DNA of 64,000 nt from Streptomyces griseosporeus (GTDB lineage Bacteria; Actinomycetota; Actinomycetes; Streptomycetales; Streptomycetaceae): contig NZ_BNBR01000003.1 in the NCBI RefSeq assembly GCF_014656055.1, forward strand, positions 186,001-250,000, read 5' to 3'. A model generated the notes under the pieces. That model saw only the letters and a list, made by a program, of their open reading frames with translations. It had not been told where the DNA came from and made no database searches. The number at the start of each line of letters is the position of its first letter. Position 1 is the stretch's first letter. Positions 32,719 through 40,213 of the stretch are shown here, one piece after another. A program made the position numbers and the translations under genes.

Positions 32719-33321
32719 TCAGGGGCCCGCGAGGAAGGTCTGCTCCACGAACTCCCGTACGTGGGCGAGGACCTGGTCCCGGTCGGTGCCGCGCAGGCCG
32801 ATGGCGACGTGGATGGAGAAGCCGTCGAGCAGGGCCCTGAGCCGGGCGGCGTAGCGGTCGGGGTCCACGGGCCGGAACTCGCCGCGTGAGATGCCCTCGG
32901 CGAGCAGGGCGACGAGGTCGCGGTGCCAGGCGCCCTCGATGGCGGCCTGCCGGTCGCGGGCGTCCTCGGCGGCGTTCTGCGAGCGGTTCCACACCTCCAG
33001 CCAGAGCGTCCAGTGCGGGTCGCGGTGGCCGTCGGGGACGTACAGGTCGACGTAGGCGTCGAGGCGCTCGCGGGCGCCGCCGGGCCGGGCGAGCAGCCGG
33101 CCGCGCTCGGCCCCGAGGCGGCCCTCGCTCCACTCCAGCGTGCGCAGCAGCAGCTCGTCCTTGGAGTGGAAGTAGTACAGCAGGTGTCCGCTGCTCATCC
33201 CGACCTCCCGCCCGAGCGCGGCCATGGTGAGCTTCTCCAGACCCCGCTCGGCGATCATGTCCATGGCCGCGGCGAGGACGTCCTCGCGGGGCGGGGCGGG
33301 GGTGCGGCGCCGGGAGGTCAC
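32719..33321 (-). CDS. TetR-family regulator (last gene of the urease-like operon)
   Basis: TetR repressor of 200 residues. HTH at residues 14-60: LAAAMDMIAERGLEKLTMAA, LGREVGMSSGHLLYYFHSKD, ELLLRTLEW. The C-terminal domain (from about 70) resembles BetI-like TetR_C proteins, with LWLEVWNRSQ and GFSIHVAIGLRG. GTG at 33321 overlaps the TGA of the preceding Cys-rich gene (GTGA). All genes from ureAB to this one are on the minus strand with gaps of 23 bases or less, so the regulator is probably in the operon it controls; the TTAGAG-N5-CTCTAA palindrome before ureAB is the proposed target. The inducer is unknown. Confidence 0.88.
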   Translation of the reverse strand: MTSRRRTPAPPREDVLAAAMDMIAERGLEKLTMAALGREVGMSSGHLLYYFHSKDELLLRTLEWSEGRLGAERGRLLARPGGARERLDAYVDLYVPDGHRDPHWTLWLEVWNRSQNAAEDARDRQAAIEGAWHRDLVALLAEGISRGEFRPVDPDRYAARLRALLDGFSIHVAIGLRGTDRDQVLAHVREFVEQTFLAGP

Positions 33322-33797
33322 GGGGCGGCCTCCAGGCGGACGGCGTCCGGCAGGAGACGGGTCTCCCAGTCGCCGGTGCACTCGGAGGACTCGACGGCGG
33401 CCTCGGCGCCGCAGGGGCAGAGGCGGTTGGGGCCGCGGTAGGGGGTGGCACCGCAGCAGCCGGCGGAGCGGACCGGGTCCGGGTGGGGGGCCAGGTCCGG
33501 CACGTCGAGGGGGTGCAGGACGTACGTGCCGCGCGGCCCGTCCGCGAGCAGGAAGCCCCGCTCGTCGGAGAGCCACGGGCCGCCCGGCACGATGCCGTCG
33601 TAGTCGTCCCCCTCGTACGGCACGAAGGGCGCGCCGAACGGCAGGGGGTCGACCGCGTAGGTGCCGCGCGGGACGCTCGCCGGGCCGGGGTCGTGCGGGC
33701 CGGGGTCGTCCGGGCCGGGGCGCACGGGCATCCCGTCGAGCCGCCGGACGGGCCCGGCCAGCCGTCGGCCGCAGGCCACGCAGAGCAGTACGTTCAC
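33318..33797 (-). CDS. Cys-rich (zinc-ribbon-like) hypothetical protein
   Basis: Protein of 159 residues with two cysteine groups: LLCVACGRRL at the N-terminus (CxxC) and GCCGATPYRGPNRLCPCGAE near residues 112-131, suggesting one zinc site built from both ends. The middle is Pro/Asp-rich with two similar pieces, PRGTYAVDPLPFG and PRGTYVLHPLDVP, which look like an internal duplication. GTG start at 33797, 23 bases after the agmatine deiminase stop, and a four-base overlap with the TetR gene. I do not recognise a family with known function. Its place in the operon suggests a link with the urease-like and agmatine genes. Confidence 0.6.
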   Translation of the reverse strand: MNVLLCVACGRRLAGPVRRLDGMPVRPGPDDPGPHDPGPASVPRGTYAVDPLPFGAPFVPYEGDDYDGIVPGGPWLSDERGFLLADGPRGTYVLHPLDVPDLAPHPDPVRSAGCCGATPYRGPNRLCPCGAEAAVESSECTGDWETRLLPDAVRLEAAP

Positions 33798-33820
33798 CCG
33801 TATGTTCTACCTGACCTCTC

Positions 33821-34849
33821 CTACCGCGCGGACGCCTTGGGCTGCTGCTGGGTGATGCAGTGGATGCCGCCCCCGCCCGCGAAGATCGCCCGCGCGTCCA
33901 CGAGGGTGACCGTGCGGTCGGGGAACAGGCGGCGGAAGATGCCGGCCGCGATCTCGTCGTGGGGGTCGTCGAAGCCGCAGAGCACGACGCCGCCGTTGCA
34001 CAGGTAGTGGTTGATGTAGGAGTAGTCGACCCAGTCGCCCTCCTCGTCGCGCAGGACGGTCGGGGCGGGGATCTCGACGACCTCCAGACGGCGGCCCTTG
34101 GCGTCGGTCTGGCCGCGCAGGATCTCCAGGTACTGCTGCGAGCGGACGTGGTCGGGGTGCGCGGGGTTCTTCTGGCTGTGCACGACGACCGTGCCGGGCC
34201 GGGCGAAGGCGGCGACGATGTCGACGTGGCCCTGGGTGCCGTACATGCCGTAGTCGCCGGTCAGGCCGTGCGGGAGCCAGATCGCCTTGGTGGTTCCGAG
34301 CCTGGCGTGGATCTCCGCCTCGACCTGCTCGCGGGTCCAGTCGGGGTTGCGGCCGGAGCCGAGCTGGACGGTGTCGGTGAGCAGGACCGTGCCCTCGCCG
34401 TCGACGTGGATCGCGCCGCCCTCGTTGACGAGGGGGCTGCTCAGCACGGGCACGCCGGCCAGGTCGGCGACATGGCGGGCGATCTTGGAGTCGTGCTCCC
34501 AGCGGGCCCAGTCCTGGGCGCCCCAGCCGTTGAACACCCAGTCCACGGCGGCGAGCCGGCCCTCCTCGTCGGTCACGAAGGTGGGGCCGATGTCCCGCAT
34601 CCACGCGTCGTCCAGCTCACGCTCCACCAGGTCGATGTCCGGGCCGAGCAGCTCGCGTGCGGAGTCGCCCTGGCCGGGGCCGTGCACCATCGTCACCGGT
34701 TCGAAGCGGCGTACGGCACGGGCCACGGCGGCCCAGGCGGCGCGGGCCTCGGCCAGCTCACCGTCGGTGGTGAAGGTCGGGTTGGGACCCGGCCAGGCCA
34801 TCCAGGTGCGCTCGTGCGGGGCCCACTCCGGGGGCATGCGGTAGGTCAT
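33821..34849 (-). CDS. aguA: Agmatine deiminase
   Basis: Peptidylarginine-deiminase-superfamily enzyme (342 residues) converting agmatine to N-carbamoylputrescine plus ammonia. Typical features: PPEWAPHERTWMAWPGPNPT at the N-terminus, DAWMRDIGPTFV near residue 80, NEGGAIHVDGEGTVLLTDTV, GTQGHVDIVAAFARPGTVVV with the catalytic His, and the catalytic Cys in GGGGIHCITQQQP close to the C-terminus. The ATG used is 34849, eight bases after the ureC stop; a second ATG (34837) is possible. It lies in an operon with the urease-like genes, so its product may feed, or be processed with, the urea/ammonia branch. A carbamoylputrescine amidase (AguB) is not in the window. Confidence 0.92.
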   Translation of the reverse strand: MTYRMPPEWAPHERTWMAWPGPNPTFTTDGELAEARAAWAAVARAVRRFEPVTMVHGPGQGDSARELLGPDIDLVERELDDAWMRDIGPTFVTDEEGRLAAVDWVFNGWGAQDWARWEHDSKIARHVADLAGVPVLSSPLVNEGGAIHVDGEGTVLLTDTVQLGSGRNPDWTREQVEAEIHARLGTTKAIWLPHGLTGDYGMYGTQGHVDIVAAFARPGTVVVHSQKNPAHPDHVRSQQYLEILRGQTDAKGRRLEVVEIPAPTVLRDEEGDWVDYSYINHYLCNGGVVLCGFDDPHDEIAAGIFRRLFPDRTVTLVDARAIFAGGGGIHCITQQQPKASAR

Positions 34850-34857
34850 CGGGGGTC

Positions 34858-36570
34858 CTAGAGGAAGTAGAGGCGGTTGAGGGAGACGGAGTCGGCCGGT
34901 TCCGAGCGCAGGGGCTCGCCGTCGAGGGTGACCAGGCCGGTGCGCTGGTCGACGTCGACCTGGCCGGTACGGGAGTTCAGCCGCAGGTCGGCCGGGCCGA
35001 TACCGCGTGTGCCGCGGACGGCGACCCTGCGGCGGCGGGTCGGCATGGTGTCGTGGCCCTGGTCGAGGGCGGCCTGCGCGACGAACGCGACGGAGATCTC
35101 TGCGGGGGTGGCGCCGTGCGCGCCGAACTGCGGGCCGAGGACGAGGGGTTCGCAGGTGTCGGTGGCCGCGTTGGGGTCGCCGGTGACGCCGTACGCCGGG
35201 AAGCCGGACTTCAGCACCAGCTGCGGCTTGGCGCCGAAGTACTCCGGCCGCCACAGGACGATGTCGGCGAGTTTGCCGACCTCGATCGAGCCGACCTCGT
35301 GGGCGAGGCCGTGGGCGATGGCCGGGTTGATGGTCAGCTTGGCCATGTAGCGCAGGACGCGCTCGTTGTCGTGGCCCACGCCGGGGTCGCCGAGCTCGGC
35401 CTTCATCTTGCCGGCCATGGCGAACGTACGGCGGACCGTCTCGCCCGCGCGGCCCATGCCCTGCGCGTCGGAGGAGGTGATGCCGATCGCGCCCAGGTCG
35501 TGCAGGACGTCCTCGGCGCCCATGGTCCCGGCGCGGATGCGGTCGCGGGCCATGGCGGCGTCGCCGGGCAGGTCGGTCTTCAGGTCGTGGACCGAGACGA
35601 TCATGCCGTAGTGCTCGGCGACTGCGTCCCGCCCGAAGGGGAGGGTGGGGTTGGTGGAGGAGCCGATGACGTTCGGGACGCCCGCCATCTTCAGCACGTT
35701 GGGGACGTGTCCGCCGCCGCAGCCCTCGATGTGGAAGGCGTGGATGGTGCGGCCCTCCAGCACGCGCAGGGTGTCCTCCACCGACAGGCACTCGTTCAGG
35801 CCGTCGCTGTGCAGGGCGACCTGGACGTCGTGCTCCTCGGCGACGCGCAGCGCGGTGTCCAGGGCGCGGGTGTGGGCGCCCATGTCCTCGTGCACCTTGA
35901 AGCCGGACGCGCCGCCCTCGGCCAGCGCCTCCACGAGGGGCGCCGCGTGCGAGGACGAACCCCGGCCGAGGAAGCCGATGTTGACCGGCCAGGCGTCGAA
36001 GGCGTTGAACGCGTGCCTGAGCGCCCACGGGGAGTTGACGCCGACGCCCCAGACCGGGCCGAACTCCTGCCCGATGACGGTGGTGACGCCGGAGGCGAGG
36101 GAGGCCTCCATGATCCGCGGCGACAGCAGATGGACGTGCGTGTCGACGGCGCCGGCGGTGGCGATCATGCCCTCGCCGGAGACGATCGAGGTGCCCGTGC
36201 CGACGACGACGTCGACGCCGTCGAGGGTGTCGGGGTTGCCGGCCCGGCCGATGCCGCAGATCCGGCCCTCGCGGATGCCGATGGACACCTTGCGGATGCC
36301 CTGCACGGCGTCGATCACGACGACGTTGCTGATCACGACGTCGCAGGTGTCGCGGACGGCGGCGGCCTTCAGGTGCAGTCCGTCGCGGGCGGTCTTGCCG
36401 AACCCGGCCAGGAACTCGTCGCCGTACCGCTGCGCGTCCGACTCCACCTGGATCGTCAGGCCGCTGTCGCCGAGGCGGACGCGGTCGCCGGCGCGGGGGC
36501 CGTGGGTGGCGGCGTACTCGTGGGGGGTGAGGCGGCGGGCCTCGGCGGGGTGCCCTCCGGGTCGGCTCAT
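34858..36570 (-). CDS. ureC: Divergent urease alpha subunit
   Basis: Urease alpha homologue (570 residues). Nickel-binding positions are retained: His145/His147 in DTHVHLLSP, the carbamylatable Lys225 in SGFKVHEDMGAH, His254 in VALHSDGLNE, the His pair in FHIEGCGGGHVPN, and Asp368 in SSDAQGMGR; Arg346 and the catalytic-flap His328 also remain. The flap motif is SVHDL instead of the usual VCHHL, so the flap Cys is replaced by Val and a second His by Asp. No ureD/E/F/G genes lie nearby. It is co-transcribed with a fused UreAB (ATGA overlap) and agmatine deiminase. Activity on urea is uncertain; another urea-like substrate is possible. Confidence 0.88.
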   Translation of the reverse strand: MSRPGGHPAEARRLTPHEYAATHGPRAGDRVRLGDSGLTIQVESDAQRYGDEFLAGFGKTARDGLHLKAAAVRDTCDVVISNVVVIDAVQGIRKVSIGIREGRICGIGRAGNPDTLDGVDVVVGTGTSIVSGEGMIATAGAVDTHVHLLSPRIMEASLASGVTTVIGQEFGPVWGVGVNSPWALRHAFNAFDAWPVNIGFLGRGSSSHAAPLVEALAEGGASGFKVHEDMGAHTRALDTALRVAEEHDVQVALHSDGLNECLSVEDTLRVLEGRTIHAFHIEGCGGGHVPNVLKMAGVPNVIGSSTNPTLPFGRDAVAEHYGMIVSVHDLKTDLPGDAAMARDRIRAGTMGAEDVLHDLGAIGITSSDAQGMGRAGETVRRTFAMAGKMKAELGDPGVGHDNERVLRYMAKLTINPAIAHGLAHEVGSIEVGKLADIVLWRPEYFGAKPQLVLKSGFPAYGVTGDPNAATDTCEPLVLGPQFGAHGATPAEISVAFVAQAALDQGHDTMPTRRRRVAVRGTRGIGPADLRLNSRTGQVDVDQRTGLVTLDGEPLRSEPADSVSLNRLYFL

Positions 36571-37262
36571 CGGTGGTCCTCCTCGCCGGTGACTCCGAGA
36601 TATCCGCAGGCGGCGGCCCGGCGCAGCGCCTCCTGCTTCGCGCCCGGCGCGTCCAGCGGCCCGTCCACCAGCCCGGCGAAGCCGACGGCGACGCGGTCGC
36701 CGCCGATCGGCAGCAGCCCGACCTCATGGCTCTCGCCCGGCCCGAAGCGCACGGAGGAGCCGGCGGGGACGGCGAGCCGCATGCCGTAGGCCCCCTCGCG
36801 GTCGAAGTCGAGGCGCGGGTTGGCCTCGAAGAAGTGGAAGTGGGAGGTGACGGAGACCGGCACGGGCGCGGTGTTGGTGACCGTCAGCCGCACCACCGGC
36901 TCCGGGTCGGCGTGCATCGGCCCGGGCAGCAGTGCGCCCGGCGCGTCCTCGCCCAGACCCGCGCCGATCGGGTCGGAGACCACGGCGAGCCGGGAGCCGT
37001 CGTCGAAGACGGCCTCGACGTGCACCTCGGTGACGACGTCGGCGACACCGGGCAGCACGTCGTCCGGGCCGAGGACCGCGCGGGCCCGTTCGATCGCCTC
37101 GGCAAGCCGGGCGCCGTCCCGGGCGGCCTCGCAGACCGTGTCCGCGATCAGCGCCGTGGCCTCCGGGACGTTGAGCCTCAGACCGCGGGCCCGGCGGGCG
37201 CGGGCCAGCTCGGCCGCTCCGAAGAGCAGCAGCCGGTCACGCTCCGTGGGGGTCAGTCTCAC
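36567..37262 (-). CDS. ureAB: Fused urease gamma-beta subunit
   Basis: A single 231-residue protein joining the gamma subunit (residues about 1-100: MRLTPTERDRLLLFGAAELA, RLNVPEATALIADTVCEAAR, VLGPDDVLPGVADVV) and the beta subunit (about 125-231: VTNTAPVPVSVTSHFHFFEA, DREGAYGMRLAVPAGSSVRF, VGFAGLVDG). Such gamma-beta fusions exist in some bacterial ureases (for example UreA of Helicobacter) and in a divergent actinobacterial group. GTG start at 37262; its TGA overlaps the ureC ATG by four bases. First gene of the operon; operators and the divergent permease promoter lie directly upstream. Confidence 0.88.
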   Translation of the reverse strand: MRLTPTERDRLLLFGAAELARARRARGLRLNVPEATALIADTVCEAARDGARLAEAIERARAVLGPDDVLPGVADVVTEVHVEAVFDDGSRLAVVSDPIGAGLGEDAPGALLPGPMHADPEPVVRLTVTNTAPVPVSVTSHFHFFEANPRLDFDREGAYGMRLAVPAGSSVRFGPGESHEVGLLPIGGDRVAVGFAGLVDGPLDAPGAKQEALRRAAACGYLGVTGEEDHR

Positions 37263-37302
37263 GACGCGGCACCTCCCTGCCTCCCTCTTGCATTCCTTCG
37301 CG

Positions 37303-37319
37303 TTAGAGCAACACTCTAA
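37303..37319. promoter_or_regulatory. Operator-like palindrome upstream of ureAB
   Basis: Perfect inverted repeat TTAGAG-CAACA-CTCTAA, 40 bases upstream of the ureAB GTG. A degenerate copy, ATTGAA-CGTCG-CTCTAA, lies at 37371-37387, about 30 bases before the divergent permease ATG. One dyad next to each start is what a shared repressor would need; the TetR gene at the end of the operon is the candidate. AATCTC/GAGATT arms at 37354-37359 and 37368-37373 form a further small dyad. Confidence 0.6.
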
Positions 37320-37416
37320 ACACGAGATTCACGCAACGGAAAGCTTGACGCGGAATCTCGGAGCACGGAGATTGAACGTCGCTCTAACCCACTGGCGGCG
37401 TCGAAGGAGACCAGCC

Positions 37417-38859
37417 ATGCCCATCGAACAACGCGGAGTCGACACCATCCCCGACGAGGAGCGCACCAGCGGGCCGCGCGACCTCGTGTCGATCCTGCTC
37501 GGGTCCAATCTCTGCTTGGGCGTCATCGTCTTCGGCTGGCTGCCGCCGTCGTTCGGCCTCGACTTCTGGTCCTCGATCAGCTCGATCGTCGCGGGCACCC
37601 TGGTGGGGACCGCCCTGACGGCCCCGCTGGCGCTGATCTCCCTGCGCACCGCGACCAACCTGTCCACCTCCTCGGGCGCCCAGTTCGGCGTGCGGGGCCG
37701 GCTGATCGGCTCCGTCGTCGGCCTGCTGCTCGCGCTCGGCTACACGGCGCTGACCGTGTGGATCGGCGGTGACGTGATGGTGGGCGTCCTCGGCCGGCTG
37801 GTCGGGCTGCCCGCGGACGGGGTGTCGTACGGCGTGGTCTACGGACTGCTCGCCGCCGCGACCGTCGCGGGTGCCGTGTACGGCTACAAGGTGCTGCTCG
37901 CGATGTCCCGCGTCCTCGCGATCGGCATGACCGCGCTGCTGGTGCTGGGCCTGGTCGCCTACGCCCCCGATTTCACCACGAGCGCCCTGCCGGAGGCCGG
38001 CGGCTATCTGCTGGGCGGGTACTGGCCTACCTGGCTGCTGGCGGCGGTGGCGGCCGGGCTGTCCGGCCCGATCGCCTTCATCACGCTCCTCGGCGACTAC
38101 ACCCGCTACATCTCCCCCGCCCGACACACCCCGCGCCGCGTGCTGCACGCGACCTGGCTGGGCCTGATCCTCGGCCTGCTGGTGCCGCAGCTGTTCGGCA
38201 CGTTCACCGCGTACGCCGCCCGCGCCGCCTTCGACTACGCGGGGCCGCTGGTGGACGCCTCGCCCGCCTGGTACCTGGTGCCGCTGCTCCTTGCCGCCTC
38301 CGCGGGCTCGGTCGGCAACGCGGGTCTGATGCTGTACTCGATGGGCCTGGACCTGGACGCGATCCTGCCGCGCGCCTCCCGCGCCGCGGCCACCTACACG
38401 GTCGCCGTGGTCGCCACGGTCTGCGTCTTCGTCGGGCACTACGCCTCGACCGCACAGGACGCGATGACCTCGTTCGTGCTGCTGCTGACCGCGATCGGCA
38501 CGCCGTGGGCGGTCATCACGCTGATCGGCTTCGTCCGCTGCCGCGGGGTGTACGACGCGGACGCCCTGCAGGTCTTCAACCGGCGCTCGCGGGGCGGGAT
38601 CTACTGGTACCGGGCCGGCTGGAACGTCCGCGCGGCCGTCGCCTGGGCGCTCGGCGCCTTCACCGGTCTGCTCGCGGTGTCGCTGCCCGAGTACGAGGGC
38701 CCGCTGCTGGCGTACACCGGCGGCGTCGACTGCAGCTTCCTGCTGTCGGGCCTGGTCGGCGGGGTGGTGTACCTGCTGCTGACGCCGGCCCGGGCAGCCG
38801 TGAGGGCCGCCCCGGAGACGGACTCCGAGGCGGCCCTCAGTGTGCGCGGCGAGAGCTGA
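37417..38859 (+). CDS. NCS1-family nucleobase/cation permease
   Basis: Integral membrane transporter of 480 residues with about 12 hydrophobic helices, in the nucleobase:cation symporter-1 family (purine, cytosine, hydantoin, allantoin, thiamine carriers). Clues: cytoplasmic N-terminus with GPRDLVSILLGSNLCLGVIV, TSSGAQFGVRGRLIGSVVG in the TM2-3 region, GPIAFITLLGDYTRYISPAR near residue 225 (the usual NCS1 D-Y-(S/T)-R-Y motif), and a hydrophilic C-terminus. ATG 37417 with GAAGGAGA about eight bases upstream. Divergent from the urease-like operon over 154 bp with palindromes, so likely co-regulated importer of a nitrogen-rich substrate used by that operon. Substrate not assignable. Confidence 0.85.
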   Translation: MPIEQRGVDTIPDEERTSGPRDLVSILLGSNLCLGVIVFGWLPPSFGLDFWSSISSIVAGTLVGTALTAPLALISLRTATNLSTSSGAQFGVRGRLIGSVVGLLLALGYTALTVWIGGDVMVGVLGRLVGLPADGVSYGVVYGLLAAATVAGAVYGYKVLLAMSRVLAIGMTALLVLGLVAYAPDFTTSALPEAGGYLLGGYWPTWLLAAVAAGLSGPIAFITLLGDYTRYISPARHTPRRVLHATWLGLILGLLVPQLFGTFTAYAARAAFDYAGPLVDASPAWYLVPLLLAASAGSVGNAGLMLYSMGLDLDAILPRASRAAATYTVAVVATVCVFVGHYASTAQDAMTSFVLLLTAIGTPWAVITLIGFVRCRGVYDADALQVFNRRSRGGIYWYRAGWNVRAAVAWALGAFTGLLAVSLPEYEGPLLAYTGGVDCSFLLSGLVGGVVYLLLTPARAAVRAAPETDSEAALSVRGES

Positions 38860-38871
38860 ACTCCGCTCGCG

Positions 38872-39960
38872 TCAGGCCAGCTTGTGCATCCAGCCGTGCT
38901 TGTCCTCCGTGACGCCGCGCTGGATGCCCAGCAGGGCCTCGCGCAGGCGCAGGGTGACCTGGCCGGGGGTGCCGTCGCCCTGGGTCCACTCGGCGCCGTC
39001 GGTCTTGACGGTGCCGACGGGGGTGATGACGGCGGCGGTGCCGCAGGCGAACACCTCGGTGAGGGCGCCGCTCTCGGTGTCGGCCCGCCACTGGTCGATG
39101 GAGACGCGGGCCTCCTCCGCCTCGTAGCCGAGGTCGCGGGCGACCGCGAGGAGCGAGTCGCGGGTGACGCCCTCCAGGATGGAGCCGGTGAGGGTGGGCG
39201 TGACGATCTTGTTGCCGTACACGAAGTACAGGTTCATGCCGCCGAGTTCCTCGACCCACTTGTGCTCGACCGCGTCGAGGTAGCAGACCTGGTCGCAGCC
39301 GCGGGCGGCGGCCTCGGCCTGGGCGAGCAGGGAGGCGGCGTAGTTTCCGCCGGTCTTGGCGTCGCCCATGCCGCCGGGGACGGCGCGGACGCGGTCCTGG
39401 GAGGCCCAGATCGACACGGGCTTGACGCCGCCGGGGAAGTAGGCGCCGGCCGGGGAGGCGATCACGATGAAGAGGTACTCGTTGGCGGGCTTGACGCCCA
39501 GCCCGACCTCGGTGCCGATCATGAACGGACGCAGATAGAGGGACTCCTCGCCGCCGTGCGCGGGCACCCAGTCCTGGTCCTGCTGGACCAGCGCGTCGCA
39601 GGCCTCGATGAACGTCTCGACCGGCAGTTCCGGCATCGCGAGCCGCTTGGCGGACCGCTGGAAGCGCTTGGCGTTCTGGTCGGGGCGGAAGGTGGCGACG
39701 CTGCCGTCGGGCTGGCGGTAGGCCTTGAGGCCCTCGAAGATCTCCTGGGCGTAGTGCAGGACGTTGGTGGCCGGGTCGAGCGGGATCGGCGCGTACGGGA
39801 CGAGCTGCCCGTCGTGCCAGCCGCGGCCCTCCGTCCACTTGATCGTCACCATGTGGTCGGTGAAGTGGCGGCCGAATCCCGGGTTGGCCAGGATCGCCTC
39901 CCGCTCCGCGGCGGGGAGCGGGCGGGCCGAGGGCTTGAGCTCGATCGTGGGCGTCGTCAT
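38872..39960 (-). CDS. ilvE: Branched-chain amino acid aminotransferase
   Basis: PLP-dependent fold-type IV aminotransferase (362 residues), the last step of valine, leucine and isoleucine synthesis and the first of their breakdown. Signatures: HYAQEIFEGLKAYRQPDGSV, RPFMIGTEVGLGVKPANEYL, the PLP Lys in GGMGDAKTGGNYAASLLAQA, YLDAVEHKWVEELGGMNLYF and EVFACGTAAVITPVGTVK. Length and order are those of the class II BCAT (BCAT-like, actinobacterial IlvE). ATG 39960. It is monocistronic: 253 bp separate it from leuB upstream and I see no hairpin in that gap stronger than the GCACCCGG/CCGGGTGC pair near 40134-40176. Confidence 0.96.
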   Translation of the reverse strand: MTTPTIELKPSARPLPAAEREAILANPGFGRHFTDHMVTIKWTEGRGWHDGQLVPYAPIPLDPATNVLHYAQEIFEGLKAYRQPDGSVATFRPDQNAKRFQRSAKRLAMPELPVETFIEACDALVQQDQDWVPAHGGEESLYLRPFMIGTEVGLGVKPANEYLFIVIASPAGAYFPGGVKPVSIWASQDRVRAVPGGMGDAKTGGNYAASLLAQAEAAARGCDQVCYLDAVEHKWVEELGGMNLYFVYGNKIVTPTLTGSILEGVTRDSLLAVARDLGYEAEEARVSIDQWRADTESGALTEVFACGTAAVITPVGTVKTDGAEWTQGDGTPGQVTLRLREALLGIQRGVTEDKHGWMHKLA

Positions 39961-40213
39961 GAGTGGATGTCCTTCACCGGTTGTCGTGACGGGCCGCAGC
40001 TCGTCCCGGAACCGGTCTGGCGACCGGTGGTAGGACGTCCGAGCTTTCCCTCATATCGCGGCTCCGCGTTCGATTATCGCGCGGGGCCCGCGATCGAAGG
40101 AATCCGGGGGAAGCGGCCCAGGGGTTGATGGTGGCACCCGGGGCCGCGTACGGAAAGCCGCCGGGTGCGGAGTGCGACCCGACGGCTTCGAGGGTTTTCG
40201 AGCAGCGCGGGTC

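Noticed and set aside
34850..36727. N-terminal extension of the agmatine deiminase frame across ureC
   Set aside because: The extra 620 or so codons are out of frame with ureC and Arg/Pro-rich without motifs; ureC reads in another frame with full urease signatures.
40134..40176. leuB terminator from GCACCCGG/CCGGGTGC
   Set aside because: The arms are short and the loop is long with no T-run; I could not separate it from chance pairing in GC-rich DNA.
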